Positions 54,309-63,307 of a stretch of 64,000 nt of DNA are shown here, in pieces. Position 1 is the stretch's first letter, and each line of letters begins with the position of its first letter. Source of the stretch: Lewinellaceae bacterium (GTDB lineage: Bacteria > Bacteroidota > Bacteroidia > Chitinophagales > Saprospiraceae). The DNA is taken from assembly GCA_020636135.1 (NCBI GenBank), contig JACJYK010000001.1:2838501-2902500 (forward strand), written 5' to 3'. The position numbers and the translations under genes were made by a program. The notes below the pieces were generated by a model. That model had not been told where the DNA came from. It saw only the letters and a list, made by a program, of their open reading frames with translations, and searched no databases.

Positions 54309-55049
54309 ATGAGTCTAAAATCTGAAGAAATCCAATCGTTATTAGATCACTATCAGAGTGAATCCAATAAACTGAAATTCCAGGCAGATCAAATTAAAAC
54401 TGCCGTCCAGGATTTAAAGGAACAATTAAAGGCAGCGAAAGCTTCCGAAAAGACGCCTGCTGCCAAAGCACCTGCTACTCGCGGTAAAAAAACATCTACC
54501 ACTGCTAAAACCACAGGTCGTCGTGGTCGTCCTGCCAAAGCAGCTCCCGTTGCTGAAGCTCCTGCTGCTGAAGCAGCTGTTACCGTAACCGAAGCTCCTA
54601 AAAAAGCAGGTCGTGGTCGTCCTAAAAAAGCTGCCGCTGCCGCTCCTAAAAAAGCTGCCGGTCGTCGTGGTCGTCCTGCAAAAGCAGCACCCGTTGCTGA
54701 AGCTCCTGCTGCCGAAGCAGCTGTTACCGTAACCGAAGCTCCTAAAAAAGCAGGTCGCGGACGTCCTAAAAAAGCCGCCGCTGCCGCGCCTAAAAAAGCT
54801 GCCGGTCGTCGTGGACGTCCTGCAAAAGCAGCACCCGTTGCTGAAGCCCCCGCTGCCGAAGCAGCTGTTACCGTAACCGAAGCTCCTAAAAAAGCAGGTC
54901 GTGGTCGTCCTAAAAAAGCCGCCACTGCCGCTCAAAAAGCAGCTACCGGCCGCCGTGGACGCCCTAAAAAAACCGAAGCTCCTGCTGAGACCAGTGCACC
55001 AGCAGATGCACCGGCTAAAGCACGTCGCGGACGTCCTAAAAAAGCCTAA
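54309..55049 (+). CDS. AT-hook, histone-H1-like DNA-binding protein with 48-residue repeats
   Basis: 246 residues, extremely basic and alanine-rich. Residues 1-46 form a predicted coiled helix (SLLDHYQSESNKLKFQADQI); the rest is low complexity with eight AT-hook cores G-R-P (RRGRPAK and GRGRPKK alternating). Residues 70-213 are three near-exact copies of a 48-residue unit that joins the two hook types by an acidic-alanine linker (EAPAAEAAVTVTEAPKKA). AT-hooks bind the minor groove of AT-rich DNA, so the protein likely compacts the nucleoid or acts as a global regulator; similar H1-like proteins (Hc1/AlgP-type tails) occur in bacteria. Monocistronic: candidate promoter upstream, perfect terminator after. 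Confidence 0.88.
   Translation: MSLKSEEIQSLLDHYQSESNKLKFQADQIKTAVQDLKEQLKAAKASEKTPAAKAPATRGKKTSTTAKTTGRRGRPAKAAPVAEAPAAEAAVTVTEAPKKAGRGRPKKAAAAAPKKAAGRRGRPAKAAPVAEAPAAEAAVTVTEAPKKAGRGRPKKAAAAAPKKAAGRRGRPAKAAPVAEAPAAEAAVTVTEAPKKAGRGRPKKAATAAQKAATGRRGRPKKTEAPAETSAPADAPAKARRGRPKKA
54516..54947. repeat. three tandem 144-bp coding repeats
   Basis: Units 54516-54659, 54660-54803 and 54804-54947 encode nearly the same 48 residues and are close to identical in DNA, differing mainly at synonymous sites. Such repeats readily change copy number, so the number of AT-hooks may differ between strains. Confidence 0.9.
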
Positions 55050-55070
55050 AGTTTTAATAGGATAAAAAAC

Positions 55071-55105
55071 AAAAAAGTCACTTCGATTCCGGAGTGACTT
55101 TTTTT
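55071..55105 (+). terminator. terminator of the AT-hook gene
   Basis: AAGTCACTTC pairs with GGAGTGACTT (one G-U) around GATTCC, followed by T7. It lies 22 bp after the stop codon. Confidence 0.9.
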
Positions 55106-55250
55106 GTTAAATCCGGGCCCTTAGACGGATAACAGCCCATAAATGCCCGTAAACGGGCTGCCCCGAGATGCGCTGATCCATTTAATCCGGAATCATTGTT
55201 TTGGCCAATCAAAATGGTTTCGTTATCTTTTGGTAGCAATTACCCAAAAT

Positions 55251-56942
55251 ATGACCCGGGCTACTCTTTATTTGTTTTTGTTGATATCCCCTCTTACCAT
55301 CCTGGCGCAGGACGTCGAACAATCAATAAAAAAAATCAGGGAGCGATGGACTGACAAGCCGGTTCAAATTCACGGTCTATTTCAATTGGAAGGCAAGCTA
55401 AACCAAATTAAAGGTATCGAACGCCGCATCGACCCATTTTCGCTACAAATCCGGGCCAGTGCTATTTTGGATCTACTTGGAATACAGGCCCCCTTCCAGT
55501 TCACCTATTCCGATGGTAATACGCTCTACCGGCTGCCTTCATATATAATTACCGGAATAAGTCCATATTACCGTGGTTTCACACTGCATGCGGGTGACCG
55601 GTCTATGTATTTTTCAGATTATTCATTAGCCGGACATGGATTTCGTGGTATTGGCATGGAATATCACAAACCGCAAGGTGGCTGGTTTGCTTCATCTTTT
55701 TATGGCAGGCTAAGACGGGCATTTTCGGGAGATCTGGAAAGCCGGCAGTCTCTTGAACCTTCCTTCCGGAGAATGGGGTACGGTTTCAAAACGGGGTACC
55801 AAAATAATGGAAATGAAATTGCCGTGTCCTTGCTGCATATTAAAGACCGGGAAAGTGATCTGGTTAGCTCCGAGCACCCGGAAATCAGTCCGGCAGAAAA
55901 TGTAGTACTGGATATCCAGCTAAAAAAACAATTTGGTCCGAAATGGAAAATGGAAGGTGAAATAGCCCGGTCCCTGCTCAACCGAGATACCAGATCATCC
56001 GAACTTATTTCCGGCTGGTGGGATCAGGCTTTCGGTTTATTTACTCCGAATTTGACGATGGAAAAACATCTCGCCTGGAAGGGCTCTTTTTCGTATCAGA
56101 TACATCCACGTCATCAAATTGATTTTTACATAGATCATGTTGATCCGGGATACCGGTCGCTCGGCGCTCTGTTTTTTCAAAATGATTTTGAACGGATCGG
56201 AATTCGAACTCACCATGCGTTAGCCCGGCAAAAATTACAAGTGCATACCGACCTGGGCTCGGAACGAAATAATTTGCGTGGCTTTGAAGGAAACCAGCTT
56301 CGGCGATGGCGTGGATCTTTACAATTGCAGTGGTTGATGAATACGCAGTGGCAATGGGTGGGGAATTATTCCAATATTCGTCAAACCAATAAACTGTTTG
56401 CCTTTAATAATCCTTCCTTACCGGTTGATTCCATTTTTCTTGCCATCACCAACCAACAATCCCAGGTGCAAACCATTTACCAATCTCCGGATCATAAACA
56501 CACCCTGAGCGCATTCATTCAATACCAGGACCTTCAACAAATCAACCAGGAAAAAATAACGGATCAAACCAGTTCTAACTGGCTGGCTTCTGTGCAATAT
56601 GGAAGAAGCTGTCTGAGTAACCAGGCCATGTTATCCATTAATCTCACCTGGAACAATAACAGGATCAATGAGGAATTGCTGAGTTCCTGGTCACCCGGCT
56701 TGGTATGGAATCATCGCAAAAAGAACTGGAACTACACCCTCGCGTGGATCCCATCGATTTTACCTGCCAGTGGTGAGTGGAATTATATCTGGACATCAAG
56801 AGCGCAATGCAAATATCAATTATCGAAAAAACAATTTCTTCAGTTTACTTACCGCTATATTAACCGTACTGGTAAATCACCTGCTGGCTACCCGGTTTTC
56901 TCTGACCAAACAGCCCAGGTTCAATACCAGTATCAATTTTGA
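55251..56942 (+). CDS. outer-membrane beta-barrel protein, unknown function
   Basis: About 563 residues from the ATG at 55251, chosen for its signal peptide (TRATLYLFLLISPLTILAQ); a longer frame from 55143 has no such start. The sequence alternates aromatic and polar residues in short strands (GWFASSFYGRLRRAF, MEKHLAWKGSFSYQI, AQCKYQLSKKQFLQFTYRY) and ends in Phe (QYQYQF), the signal for BAM insertion. It looks like a full-length barrel. I do not recognise a named family; the loops are rich in charged residues. It precedes the DUF5916 gene on the same strand by 229 bp. Confidence 0.75.
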   Translation: MTRATLYLFLLISPLTILAQDVEQSIKKIRERWTDKPVQIHGLFQLEGKLNQIKGIERRIDPFSLQIRASAILDLLGIQAPFQFTYSDGNTLYRLPSYIITGISPYYRGFTLHAGDRSMYFSDYSLAGHGFRGIGMEYHKPQGGWFASSFYGRLRRAFSGDLESRQSLEPSFRRMGYGFKTGYQNNGNEIAVSLLHIKDRESDLVSSEHPEISPAENVVLDIQLKKQFGPKWKMEGEIARSLLNRDTRSSELISGWWDQAFGLFTPNLTMEKHLAWKGSFSYQIHPRHQIDFYIDHVDPGYRSLGALFFQNDFERIGIRTHHALARQKLQVHTDLGSERNNLRGFEGNQLRRWRGSLQLQWLMNTQWQWVGNYSNIRQTNKLFAFNNPSLPVDSIFLAITNQQSQVQTIYQSPDHKHTLSAFIQYQDLQQINQEKITDQTSSNWLASVQYGRSCLSNQAMLSINLTWNNNRINEELLSSWSPGLVWNHRKKNWNYTLAWIPSILPASGEWNYIWTSRAQCKYQLSKKQFLQFTYRYINRTGKSPAGYPVFSDQTAQVQYQYQF

Positions 56943-57171
56943 CAAGGTGCAGGATTCTACTTTATGGGTGAGAAGTCCTCTGCAATTGAGTTATCACTTT
57001 TTCAAATTCGGGCAACGCTCTCATCCCTATCAATCCGGATTGTGTTGTTGGTTACTGAACTATCCTGCCCTGACACTGCTCCAAGGAAACCGTCCATGGG
57101 ATTTCAGCTGTTAGCCAGTCAGTGGTTTAGTGAGGAATTGGTACATTTGCGGTCTATTTAAAATTGGCGTA

Positions 57172-59394
57172 ATGAGATTCAGCTTTCGTATGGTAATAGT
57201 GGGTATTTTGATCGTCGTGATCGCAGGAAGTCAAAGCCTCTACAGTCAATCACAAGCCATCTTTACCCACAAAATTGATCAGGAACTGGTGCTGGACGGC
57301 AAACTGGATGAGCCTTTCTGGCAAGAGGTTGACGTCGCCGGAAATTTTTGGCAATACTTTCCGGCAGACACCATTCGATCGATTAATAATACAGAAGTTC
57401 GCCTCGCCTACGACGATGAAAATATTTACCTGGGAGCAATTATGTACCATCCCGCCGGGGCTGCCCAAAAATATGTGACGCCATCGTTGCGCCGGGATTA
57501 CCGTGGTGAAGCAAATGATGGAATAACCATGGTTATTGACCCTTTTGAGGATCAAACCAATGCTTATCAATTTGGTGTTAATCCATTTGGTGTCCAACGT
57601 GAGGGATTGATCTCAGAAGGTGGATCCACACAAAACTCTTTGTCGTTATCATGGGATAACAAATGGTATTCTGAATCGTATATCGGGGATGGTTATTGGA
57701 GTGCTGAAATGATCATACCGTTTAAAGTCATCCGTTTTCCCGGAGGCATTAAAAGCTGGAATGTAAATTTTTACCGCATCGACAGTGAGACGGGGGAACG
57801 AAGCTCCTGGGCCCATATCCCAAAACAAATGCGTATCATCTCGCTGGCTTTTTCCGGCGAATTAATATGGGAAATCCCCCCTGTTCCCCAGAATGGTAAC
57901 ATCTCCTTAATACCTTATGTCCTTTTGGGAACAACTCGTGACTTTGAAACAGAAGACGCTTACCAAAAGGATTTTAATATCGGAGGTGATGCGAAAATCG
58001 GATTAGGCCCTTCACTGAATCTTGATCTAACCATTAATCCGGATTTTTCGCAGGTGGAGGTTGATCAGCAGGTAACCAATCTGGACCGGTTTGAAATATT
58101 TTTTCCGGAAAGGCGACAATTTTTTCTTGAAAACGGGGACTTGTTCGCCAATTTCGGAACCAATCGTATCCGTCCATTTTTCTCAAGACGTATTGGAATT
58201 GCTCTCGATGAGGCCAATGATGAAAATGTTCCCAACCCAATTTATGGCGGCGCTCGCTTAAGCGGGAAATTAAATGAAAACCTGCGCCTCGGACTTTTGT
58301 CAATGCAGGCGGCTCACGATGTAGGAATACAATTACCCTCTACCAATTACAGTGTGCTTGCTTTACAACAAAAAATATTCGCCCGGTCCAATATTGGGCT
58401 GATCGCGATTAACAAATCGCCTTTCAAAGATCAGGCACTTCCGGACCCGACGGACAGTTTGTTTCACGCCAACCGGCTGGTCGGTATGGATTACAACCTG
58501 GCAACCAAAGATGATCGCTGGAATGGAAAATTATTTTTTCACCGTTCTTTTGATCACGGTGTCAATGACCATGCAGCAGCAGTAGGCGCCAGCATCACCT
58601 ACAACCAATTGTGGTGGGAAGTGGAAGCCGCCCTTTCACAGGTAGGAGCTAATTTCAACCCGGAGGTAGGTTATGTGCGCAGAACCGATTATACCCAGTC
58701 CACCTTCACAGCGTACCGTAATTTTTATCCGCAAAAAGGAATTATCAATCAGCACTCCGTGGGTATCGATTACGACTTATTGGGCAATGCAGCAAATGGA
58801 CTTACAGATTATGACGTAAATATATTATACCGCATCAGTTTTCAAAATACTTCCCGGTTTATGCTTCGATTGCGGCATCAATATGTTTACCTGACTGATT
58901 CTTTCGACCCGACCAATACCGAAGGCGCTGAATTACCTGCCGGCACAGCTTATCCAAATAACCTGATCATTGCTTCCTATATGTCGGATATGCGAAACCG
59001 GTTTTCTTTTGAATTCATGACCCGTAGTGGTGAATTCTGGAATGGTACACGGTTAAACCTGGATGGTAATATTGCGTATCGCTTTCAACCCAAAGGCTCT
59101 GTGGGTATAGATTTCAGTGTGAACCAGATCAGACTCCCGAATCCCTACAACGATGCAAATTTCTTCCTAATCGGCCCGAAGTTTGATTTCACTTTTACCC
59201 GCAATTTATTCTGGACCACATTTATTCAATACAACAATCAAATCGATAACCTGAACGTCAACTCCCGGTTTCAATGGCGCTTTAAACCGGTTTCCGATCT
59301 GTTTTTAGTCTACACCGATAATTATTATCCATCCAGTTTTTCGGTTAAAAGCAGAGCGCTGGTATTTAAACTGACGTATTGGTTGAATGTGTAG
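57172..59394 (+). CDS. DUF5916 protein with CBM9-like head and outer-membrane barrel
   Basis: About 740 residues from the ATG at 57172, which directly starts the signal segment (RFSFRMVIVGILIVVIAGSQ, then SLYSQ). Residues about 35-215 are a CBM9-like sandwich: LVLDGKLDEPFWQEVDVAG, NTEVRLAYDDENIYLGAIMY, NDGITMVIDPFEDQTNAYQF. The remainder is DUF5916, with LDLTINPDFSQVEVDQQV and LDRFEIFFPERRQFFLENG, and many barrel strands to the end (ALVFKLTYWLNV). Some members have been linked to outer-membrane carbohydrate handling, but the function is unproven. Confidence 0.9.
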   Translation: MRFSFRMVIVGILIVVIAGSQSLYSQSQAIFTHKIDQELVLDGKLDEPFWQEVDVAGNFWQYFPADTIRSINNTEVRLAYDDENIYLGAIMYHPAGAAQKYVTPSLRRDYRGEANDGITMVIDPFEDQTNAYQFGVNPFGVQREGLISEGGSTQNSLSLSWDNKWYSESYIGDGYWSAEMIIPFKVIRFPGGIKSWNVNFYRIDSETGERSSWAHIPKQMRIISLAFSGELIWEIPPVPQNGNISLIPYVLLGTTRDFETEDAYQKDFNIGGDAKIGLGPSLNLDLTINPDFSQVEVDQQVTNLDRFEIFFPERRQFFLENGDLFANFGTNRIRPFFSRRIGIALDEANDENVPNPIYGGARLSGKLNENLRLGLLSMQAAHDVGIQLPSTNYSVLALQQKIFARSNIGLIAINKSPFKDQALPDPTDSLFHANRLVGMDYNLATKDDRWNGKLFFHRSFDHGVNDHAAAVGASITYNQLWWEVEAALSQVGANFNPEVGYVRRTDYTQSTFTAYRNFYPQKGIINQHSVGIDYDLLGNAANGLTDYDVNILYRISFQNTSRFMLRLRHQYVYLTDSFDPTNTEGAELPAGTAYPNNLIIASYMSDMRNRFSFEFMTRSGEFWNGTRLNLDGNIAYRFQPKGSVGIDFSVNQIRLPNPYNDANFFLIGPKFDFTFTRNLFWTTFIQYNNQIDNLNVNSRFQWRFKPVSDLFLVYTDNYYPSSFSVKSRALVFKLTYWLNV

Positions 59395-59445
59395 TTTATT
59401 TGGTTTTATGGTTTTGTGGTTTCGTGGTGTTTCACAGGGCATCTT

Positions 59446-59491
59446 GTCATTCTGAACAGAATTACGAAGTAATTCGTCGTGAAGAATCCCT
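59446..59491. repeat. dispersed GTCATTCTGAAC-type palindromic repeat
   Basis: TTGTCATTCTGAAC, then GAATTACGAAGTAATTC (7-bp stem, 3-nt loop, 59459-59475), then GTGAAGAATCCC. The outer words TCATTCT / GAAGAATC are those of a short dispersed element found between genes in many bacteria. It is the only copy seen in this window. Confidence 0.6.
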
Positions 59492-59654
59492 TATTATCTG
59501 ATTCGAAAGCATAAATACCTTTTCTCTATACCGTACTTATGAATTCCAACCGGTGGGTTTCCATCCCTTCATTGATAGCCTGATAAAATACCAGCATGCC
59601 TACTCGTCGAACTTTAATATCTTGGAGATAACTAATCTCAAAAATTCAAAATCC

Positions 59655-60755
59655 ATGTGGCTTGATAACAAAACCGGTCGATTGGTTTCCCTGGACTTCA
59701 TGCGTGGACTAATCATGGTTTTACTCATGCTGGAAAGCACTTACCTCTACAGTCATTTGAATGACCTTTTTCCAACCGGGTTTTTACACAGCCTTTTTAT
59801 CCAGTTTGAACACCATGCCTGGCATGGCCTCCGGTTTTGGGACCTGATCCAACCCGGATTCATGTACATCGCCGGTGTAGCCATGGCATTTTCATTGCAT
59901 CGTCAAATCGAACAAGGCAAATCCTGGGGAGAACGATTTACGAAAACCCTAAAACGGAGCGGTTGGCTTTTCTTCTGGGGTGTGCTGGACTATGCAGTGA
60001 GAGGTGATCATTTATCCTTTGAGTTGTGGGATGTGCTGACACAACTCTCCTTTACCACCCTGGTAACTTTCCTCGTCTTTGAATGGAAGTACCGGAATCA
60101 AATACTGGCCTGTCTGGGCTTGTTATTGTTGACTGAATCGCTTTACCGCTATACCAATATTCCAGGATTTGATCAGCCGTTCACCGATCAGCACAATTTC
60201 GGAAACTACATAGACCTCCTTCTCATGAACAAGATCAATTCCGGAGGATGGGTAGCGATCAACGCCATTCCAACTTCCGTCCATACCATTGCCGGAGCCA
60301 TGGTAGGCAAATGGATGATCGGAGCTAAGAGTGACCAGGACCGGATTCGCTGGATCATTTATGCAGGAGTGGCTTGTCTGACCATAGGCTATATACAGGA
60401 CCTGACGGATATAACCCCGATCATCAAACGAATCGCTACGACTTCATTCACGCTGGTAACTGCCGGCTACTGTTTACTTGCAACCGCCTTATTTTACTGG
60501 TGGATCGACATGAAGGAACACCATAAAGGATTGTGGTTTTTCATCATTGTGGGGATGAACTCCATTTTCATTTACTTATTCTTCGAGATTGTAGGACATC
60601 GCTGGTTCAATGAATACATGTACACCATTACGGATAACCTGCTTTACTTCCTCCCGCATGGGTTAATGAAGATCATTGGTGCATTGGTCATTTTCGGCCT
60701 TGAATGGGGTATGCTGTGGTTTTTCTACCGCAAGAAAATCTTTTTTAAAGTCTGA
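59655..60755 (+). CDS. HGSNAT-like membrane acyltransferase (DUF5009/DUF1624 group)
   Basis: About 366 residues from the ATG at 59655 (MWLDNKTGRLVSLDFMRGLI); the longer frame from 59553 adds an unlikely N-terminus. The start R-L-V-S-L-D-F-M-R-G-L is the signature of the heparan-alpha-glucosaminide N-acetyltransferase group; a conserved His (HHAWHGLRFWDLIQPGF) follows, then about 10 transmembrane helices, with INAIPTSVHTIAGAMVGKW late. Members transfer acetyl groups across the membrane to glucosamine-type sugars. Substrate here is unknown; it fits the amino-sugar theme of neighbouring genes. Confidence 0.85.
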   Translation: MWLDNKTGRLVSLDFMRGLIMVLLMLESTYLYSHLNDLFPTGFLHSLFIQFEHHAWHGLRFWDLIQPGFMYIAGVAMAFSLHRQIEQGKSWGERFTKTLKRSGWLFFWGVLDYAVRGDHLSFELWDVLTQLSFTTLVTFLVFEWKYRNQILACLGLLLLTESLYRYTNIPGFDQPFTDQHNFGNYIDLLLMNKINSGGWVAINAIPTSVHTIAGAMVGKWMIGAKSDQDRIRWIIYAGVACLTIGYIQDLTDITPIIKRIATTSFTLVTAGYCLLATALFYWWIDMKEHHKGLWFFIIVGMNSIFIYLFFEIVGHRWFNEYMYTITDNLLYFLPHGLMKIIGALVIFGLEWGMLWFFYRKKIFFKV

Positions 60756-60799
60756 CCATACCTTGCTTCGTAGTCTGACGACTACTGTGGTAATGCGTA

Positions 60800-61876
60800 T
60801 TACGCTACCAGCTCTTCTTTCTTGCGACGTGCTTTTTGAGCCTGGCTGGATTTCTTTTCCTGGCGATAAAATTCCCTGAATGAAATCATCCGTTCTGTGC
60901 TCTCGTCCCACAATTTATGGCTCATCAATTTCAGACTTTCCCAGAAGGTGATTTCGGTGGTATATTGATTGATCCACGGTGTGGCCTGTACGCAAGCAGC
61001 CAGATGGTAGTTTGGTATAGCCGGATTAAGGTGGTGCACGTGGTGGATCGCAATATTGCCCGTGAACCAGTTCATCAGGCGAGGCAATTTGTAATAACTA
61101 CTCCCTTTGATAGCTGCCGAAAGGAAATCCCAGTTTACTTTCCAGTGTTTATAGCCATGTTCATGCTGGTGCTGTACATAGAAGAACCATACGGCTATGA
61201 TGGCAAAGAAACCAAGGGTAATACCATGAACGGCAATGATCTTTTGCCAGTCCAATAACCAGCACAACAAGGCGATGATACCTATCAATACGCCATTATA
61301 AATGTAAAGGCTCCATTTGATCTTTTTGAATTCCGGGAAATTGATCAGTGGAAGCCGGTTGTGGATCATGACATAATAGATAGGTCCCAGAACAAAGAGC
61401 ACGACCGGGGTGCGGTAGATCCGGTACAGAAACCGCTGCCAGCGATTCTTCTGCTTGAATTCATCTACGGTCAGGGTGTGGATATCCCCGATGTCTCTTA
61501 CCTCAAGCATACCATTGTGCTGGTGATGAAAGTGATGTGACTTAGCCCAGTAATGATAAGGTATCGAACTGAACAACGAACAGCTGTATCCTATGACATT
61601 ACGCCAGAAACCGGATCGTACAAAAGTGCGGTGACCGCAATCGTGCTGAATAATAAAGATCCGCACCAGGAAGAATGCATTCAGTAAGCCCAATCCGACA
61701 ACTGCCCACTTACTGATGTCCCATAAAAGATACATCAAAATCCAGATGCCGATAAACGGCAGAAATGAATTCAGGATCTGGATAACCGCTTTTGTATGAT
61801 TGGGTTTTTGATATGGGCGCCATTTTTTCAATACCTCCGATACCTTGTTGCGAACTTCTTTGCTCTGCAGCGTCAT
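60800..61876 (-). CDS. fatty acid desaturase
   Basis: About 358 residues from the ATG at 61876; a longer frame to 61963 lacks support. Three histidine boxes of membrane desaturases are visible: HDCGH (78-82), HHFHHQH (114-120) and IHHVHHLNP (278-282), plus a spaced QHQHEH near 235. Four hydrophobic helices surround them. These di-iron enzymes insert double bonds into acyl chains using O2; likely acts on membrane lipids. The gene converges with the acyltransferase and is a single unit. Confidence 0.93.
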   Translation of the reverse strand: MTLQSKEVRNKVSEVLKKWRPYQKPNHTKAVIQILNSFLPFIGIWILMYLLWDISKWAVVGLGLLNAFFLVRIFIIQHDCGHRTFVRSGFWRNVIGYSCSLFSSIPYHYWAKSHHFHHQHNGMLEVRDIGDIHTLTVDEFKQKNRWQRFLYRIYRTPVVLFVLGPIYYVMIHNRLPLINFPEFKKIKWSLYIYNGVLIGIIALLCWLLDWQKIIAVHGITLGFFAIIAVWFFYVQHQHEHGYKHWKVNWDFLSAAIKGSSYYKLPRLMNWFTGNIAIHHVHHLNPAIPNYHLAACVQATPWINQYTTEITFWESLKLMSHKLWDESTERMISFREFYRQEKKSSQAQKARRKKEELVA

Positions 61877-62008
61877 GCCATTAATTTTAGTCTTTGCGAA
61901 GATAATTATTGAACTCCTAAAACCAATAATTACCCGGATCAATACGCCAATGATGTGGGTCAATCTATGTTAAAACTCCATTAGCGCCGTTTCAAGTATA
62001 AGGAACAA

Positions 62009-63121
62009 TTAATCCCCGAATGAAATTCCCAACTTCCGGGCTGTATTGATCAGATAATGGTCCAGGCGCACGTGATTGTATTCCTTAATGGCCTCTTCCA
62101 GTGGTACATAGGTGATTTCATTGTTGTGATAAGACACCATATTGCCAAAGAGGCCTGCCTCAATCAGTTCGAAAGCTTTCACGCCCATGGCGCTGGCAAG
62201 AATGCGGTCAAAAGCAATTGGAGTGCCTCCGCGTTGCACATGCCCGAGGATCGTTGTACGTACCTGTTGCTGAATTCCGGCATGCTCTAGTTGTGCTCGC
62301 AAAAAATTCCCGATTCCACCCAGTTTCACATGGACATCTCCTCTTTCGATGGCATGCTGACCAATAACCTCGCCACCCAATGGTTTGGCACCTTCAGCAA
62401 CCACGATATTGACAAAGCCTCGTCCTTTCTCGTAGCGTTTGTTGATCTTTTCGACGATGCGTTCCAGATTATAGGGGATCTCCGGTATCAGACAAATTTC
62501 AGCCCCGCCGGAAATAGCGGTATGCAGGGCAATCCAGCCGGCATCACGGCCCATGACCTCCATAATAATGACGCGGTGATGGCTTTCTGCCGTCGTCACC
62601 AGTTTGTCCAGGCTATCCGAAGCTATCTGGACAGCCGTCGAGAAGCCAAAAGTCAGATCGGTAGCACTAAGATCGTTATCGATTGTTTTAGGTACCCCGA
62701 TGACCGGCATTCCGGCTTTAAATAACCCATTGGAAATACGTTGACTGCCATCACCACCGATGTTCACCACAGCGGAAAACCCCAGGTCCTTTATTCTCTG
62801 GACCAGTTCATGCGAGCGATCGATTACCACCCATTCTCCCTGCTCATTCTGTATCGGAAACTGCAGTGGGTTTCCTTTATTGGTCGTTTTTAAGATGGTG
62901 CCACCTTTGACATGAATACCAGCCACCCGCTTGCTGGTCAGCTTGATGATCTCGTTGGGCTCGTTAAATACCCCGTTAAAAGCTTCTATGCTACCCCAAA
63001 CTTCCCATTTACCAGATTGCTTGGCCGCTTTGCTCACGGCACGTATAACTGCATTTAATCCAGGACAATCTCCTCCTCCGGTGAGTACCAGGATCTTCTG
63101 CTTTTCAGATTTCTTTGCCAT
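62009..63121 (-). CDS. pfkA: 6-phosphofructokinase
   Basis: About 370 residues from the ATG at 63121 (the TTG at 63130 is unlikely). Motifs: LTGGGDCPGLNAVIRAV (ATP/PPi loop), GGDGS with Gly125, PKTIDND with Lys145, and MGRDAGWIALH, GHVQRGGTP. In this superfamily, Asp in place of Gly125 marks PPi dependence; the present Gly with Lys145 is the mixed combination known from ATP-dependent group III enzymes, so ATP is the likely donor. It phosphorylates fructose-6-P in glycolysis and could use the product of NagB. It is divergent from the second nagB. Confidence 0.93.
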   Translation of the reverse strand: MAKKSEKQKILVLTGGGDCPGLNAVIRAVSKAAKQSGKWEVWGSIEAFNGVFNEPNEIIKLTSKRVAGIHVKGGTILKTTNKGNPLQFPIQNEQGEWVVIDRSHELVQRIKDLGFSAVVNIGGDGSQRISNGLFKAGMPVIGVPKTIDNDLSATDLTFGFSTAVQIASDSLDKLVTTAESHHRVIIMEVMGRDAGWIALHTAISGGAEICLIPEIPYNLERIVEKINKRYEKGRGFVNIVVAEGAKPLGGEVIGQHAIERGDVHVKLGGIGNFLRAQLEHAGIQQQVRTTILGHVQRGGTPIAFDRILASAMGVKAFELIEAGLFGNMVSYHNNEITYVPLEEAIKEYNHVRLDHYLINTARKLGISFGD

Positions 63122-63307
63122 GCTATTCAATTACGTATTTCGAGTTCCAATTTTATTTGTGAGCTCTCTTCCTTAGGTAGAATCAGGGATCCGGTCATGT
63201 TTTAACGGTGCAAAGATAATGGCCTAAAATGCAGGAGCAATAAGTAAAATAGGTATTTTTAGTCGCAAGGGATGTAAAAGCATCTTCCGGCAGTAAACAA
63301 TGACTTC

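Noticed and set aside
54389..54935. Long open frames on the minus strand across the AT-hook repeats
   Set aside because: They follow from the strongly biased repeat composition (Gly/Arg/Ala/Phe-rich translations); the plus-strand gene has a promoter-like element and a terminator.
56943..57171. Frames between the barrel gene and the DUF5916 gene (for example 56964-57161)
   Set aside because: The barrel gene ends properly with a terminal Phe, so this is not its frameshifted end; the frames overlap known genes or have no motif.
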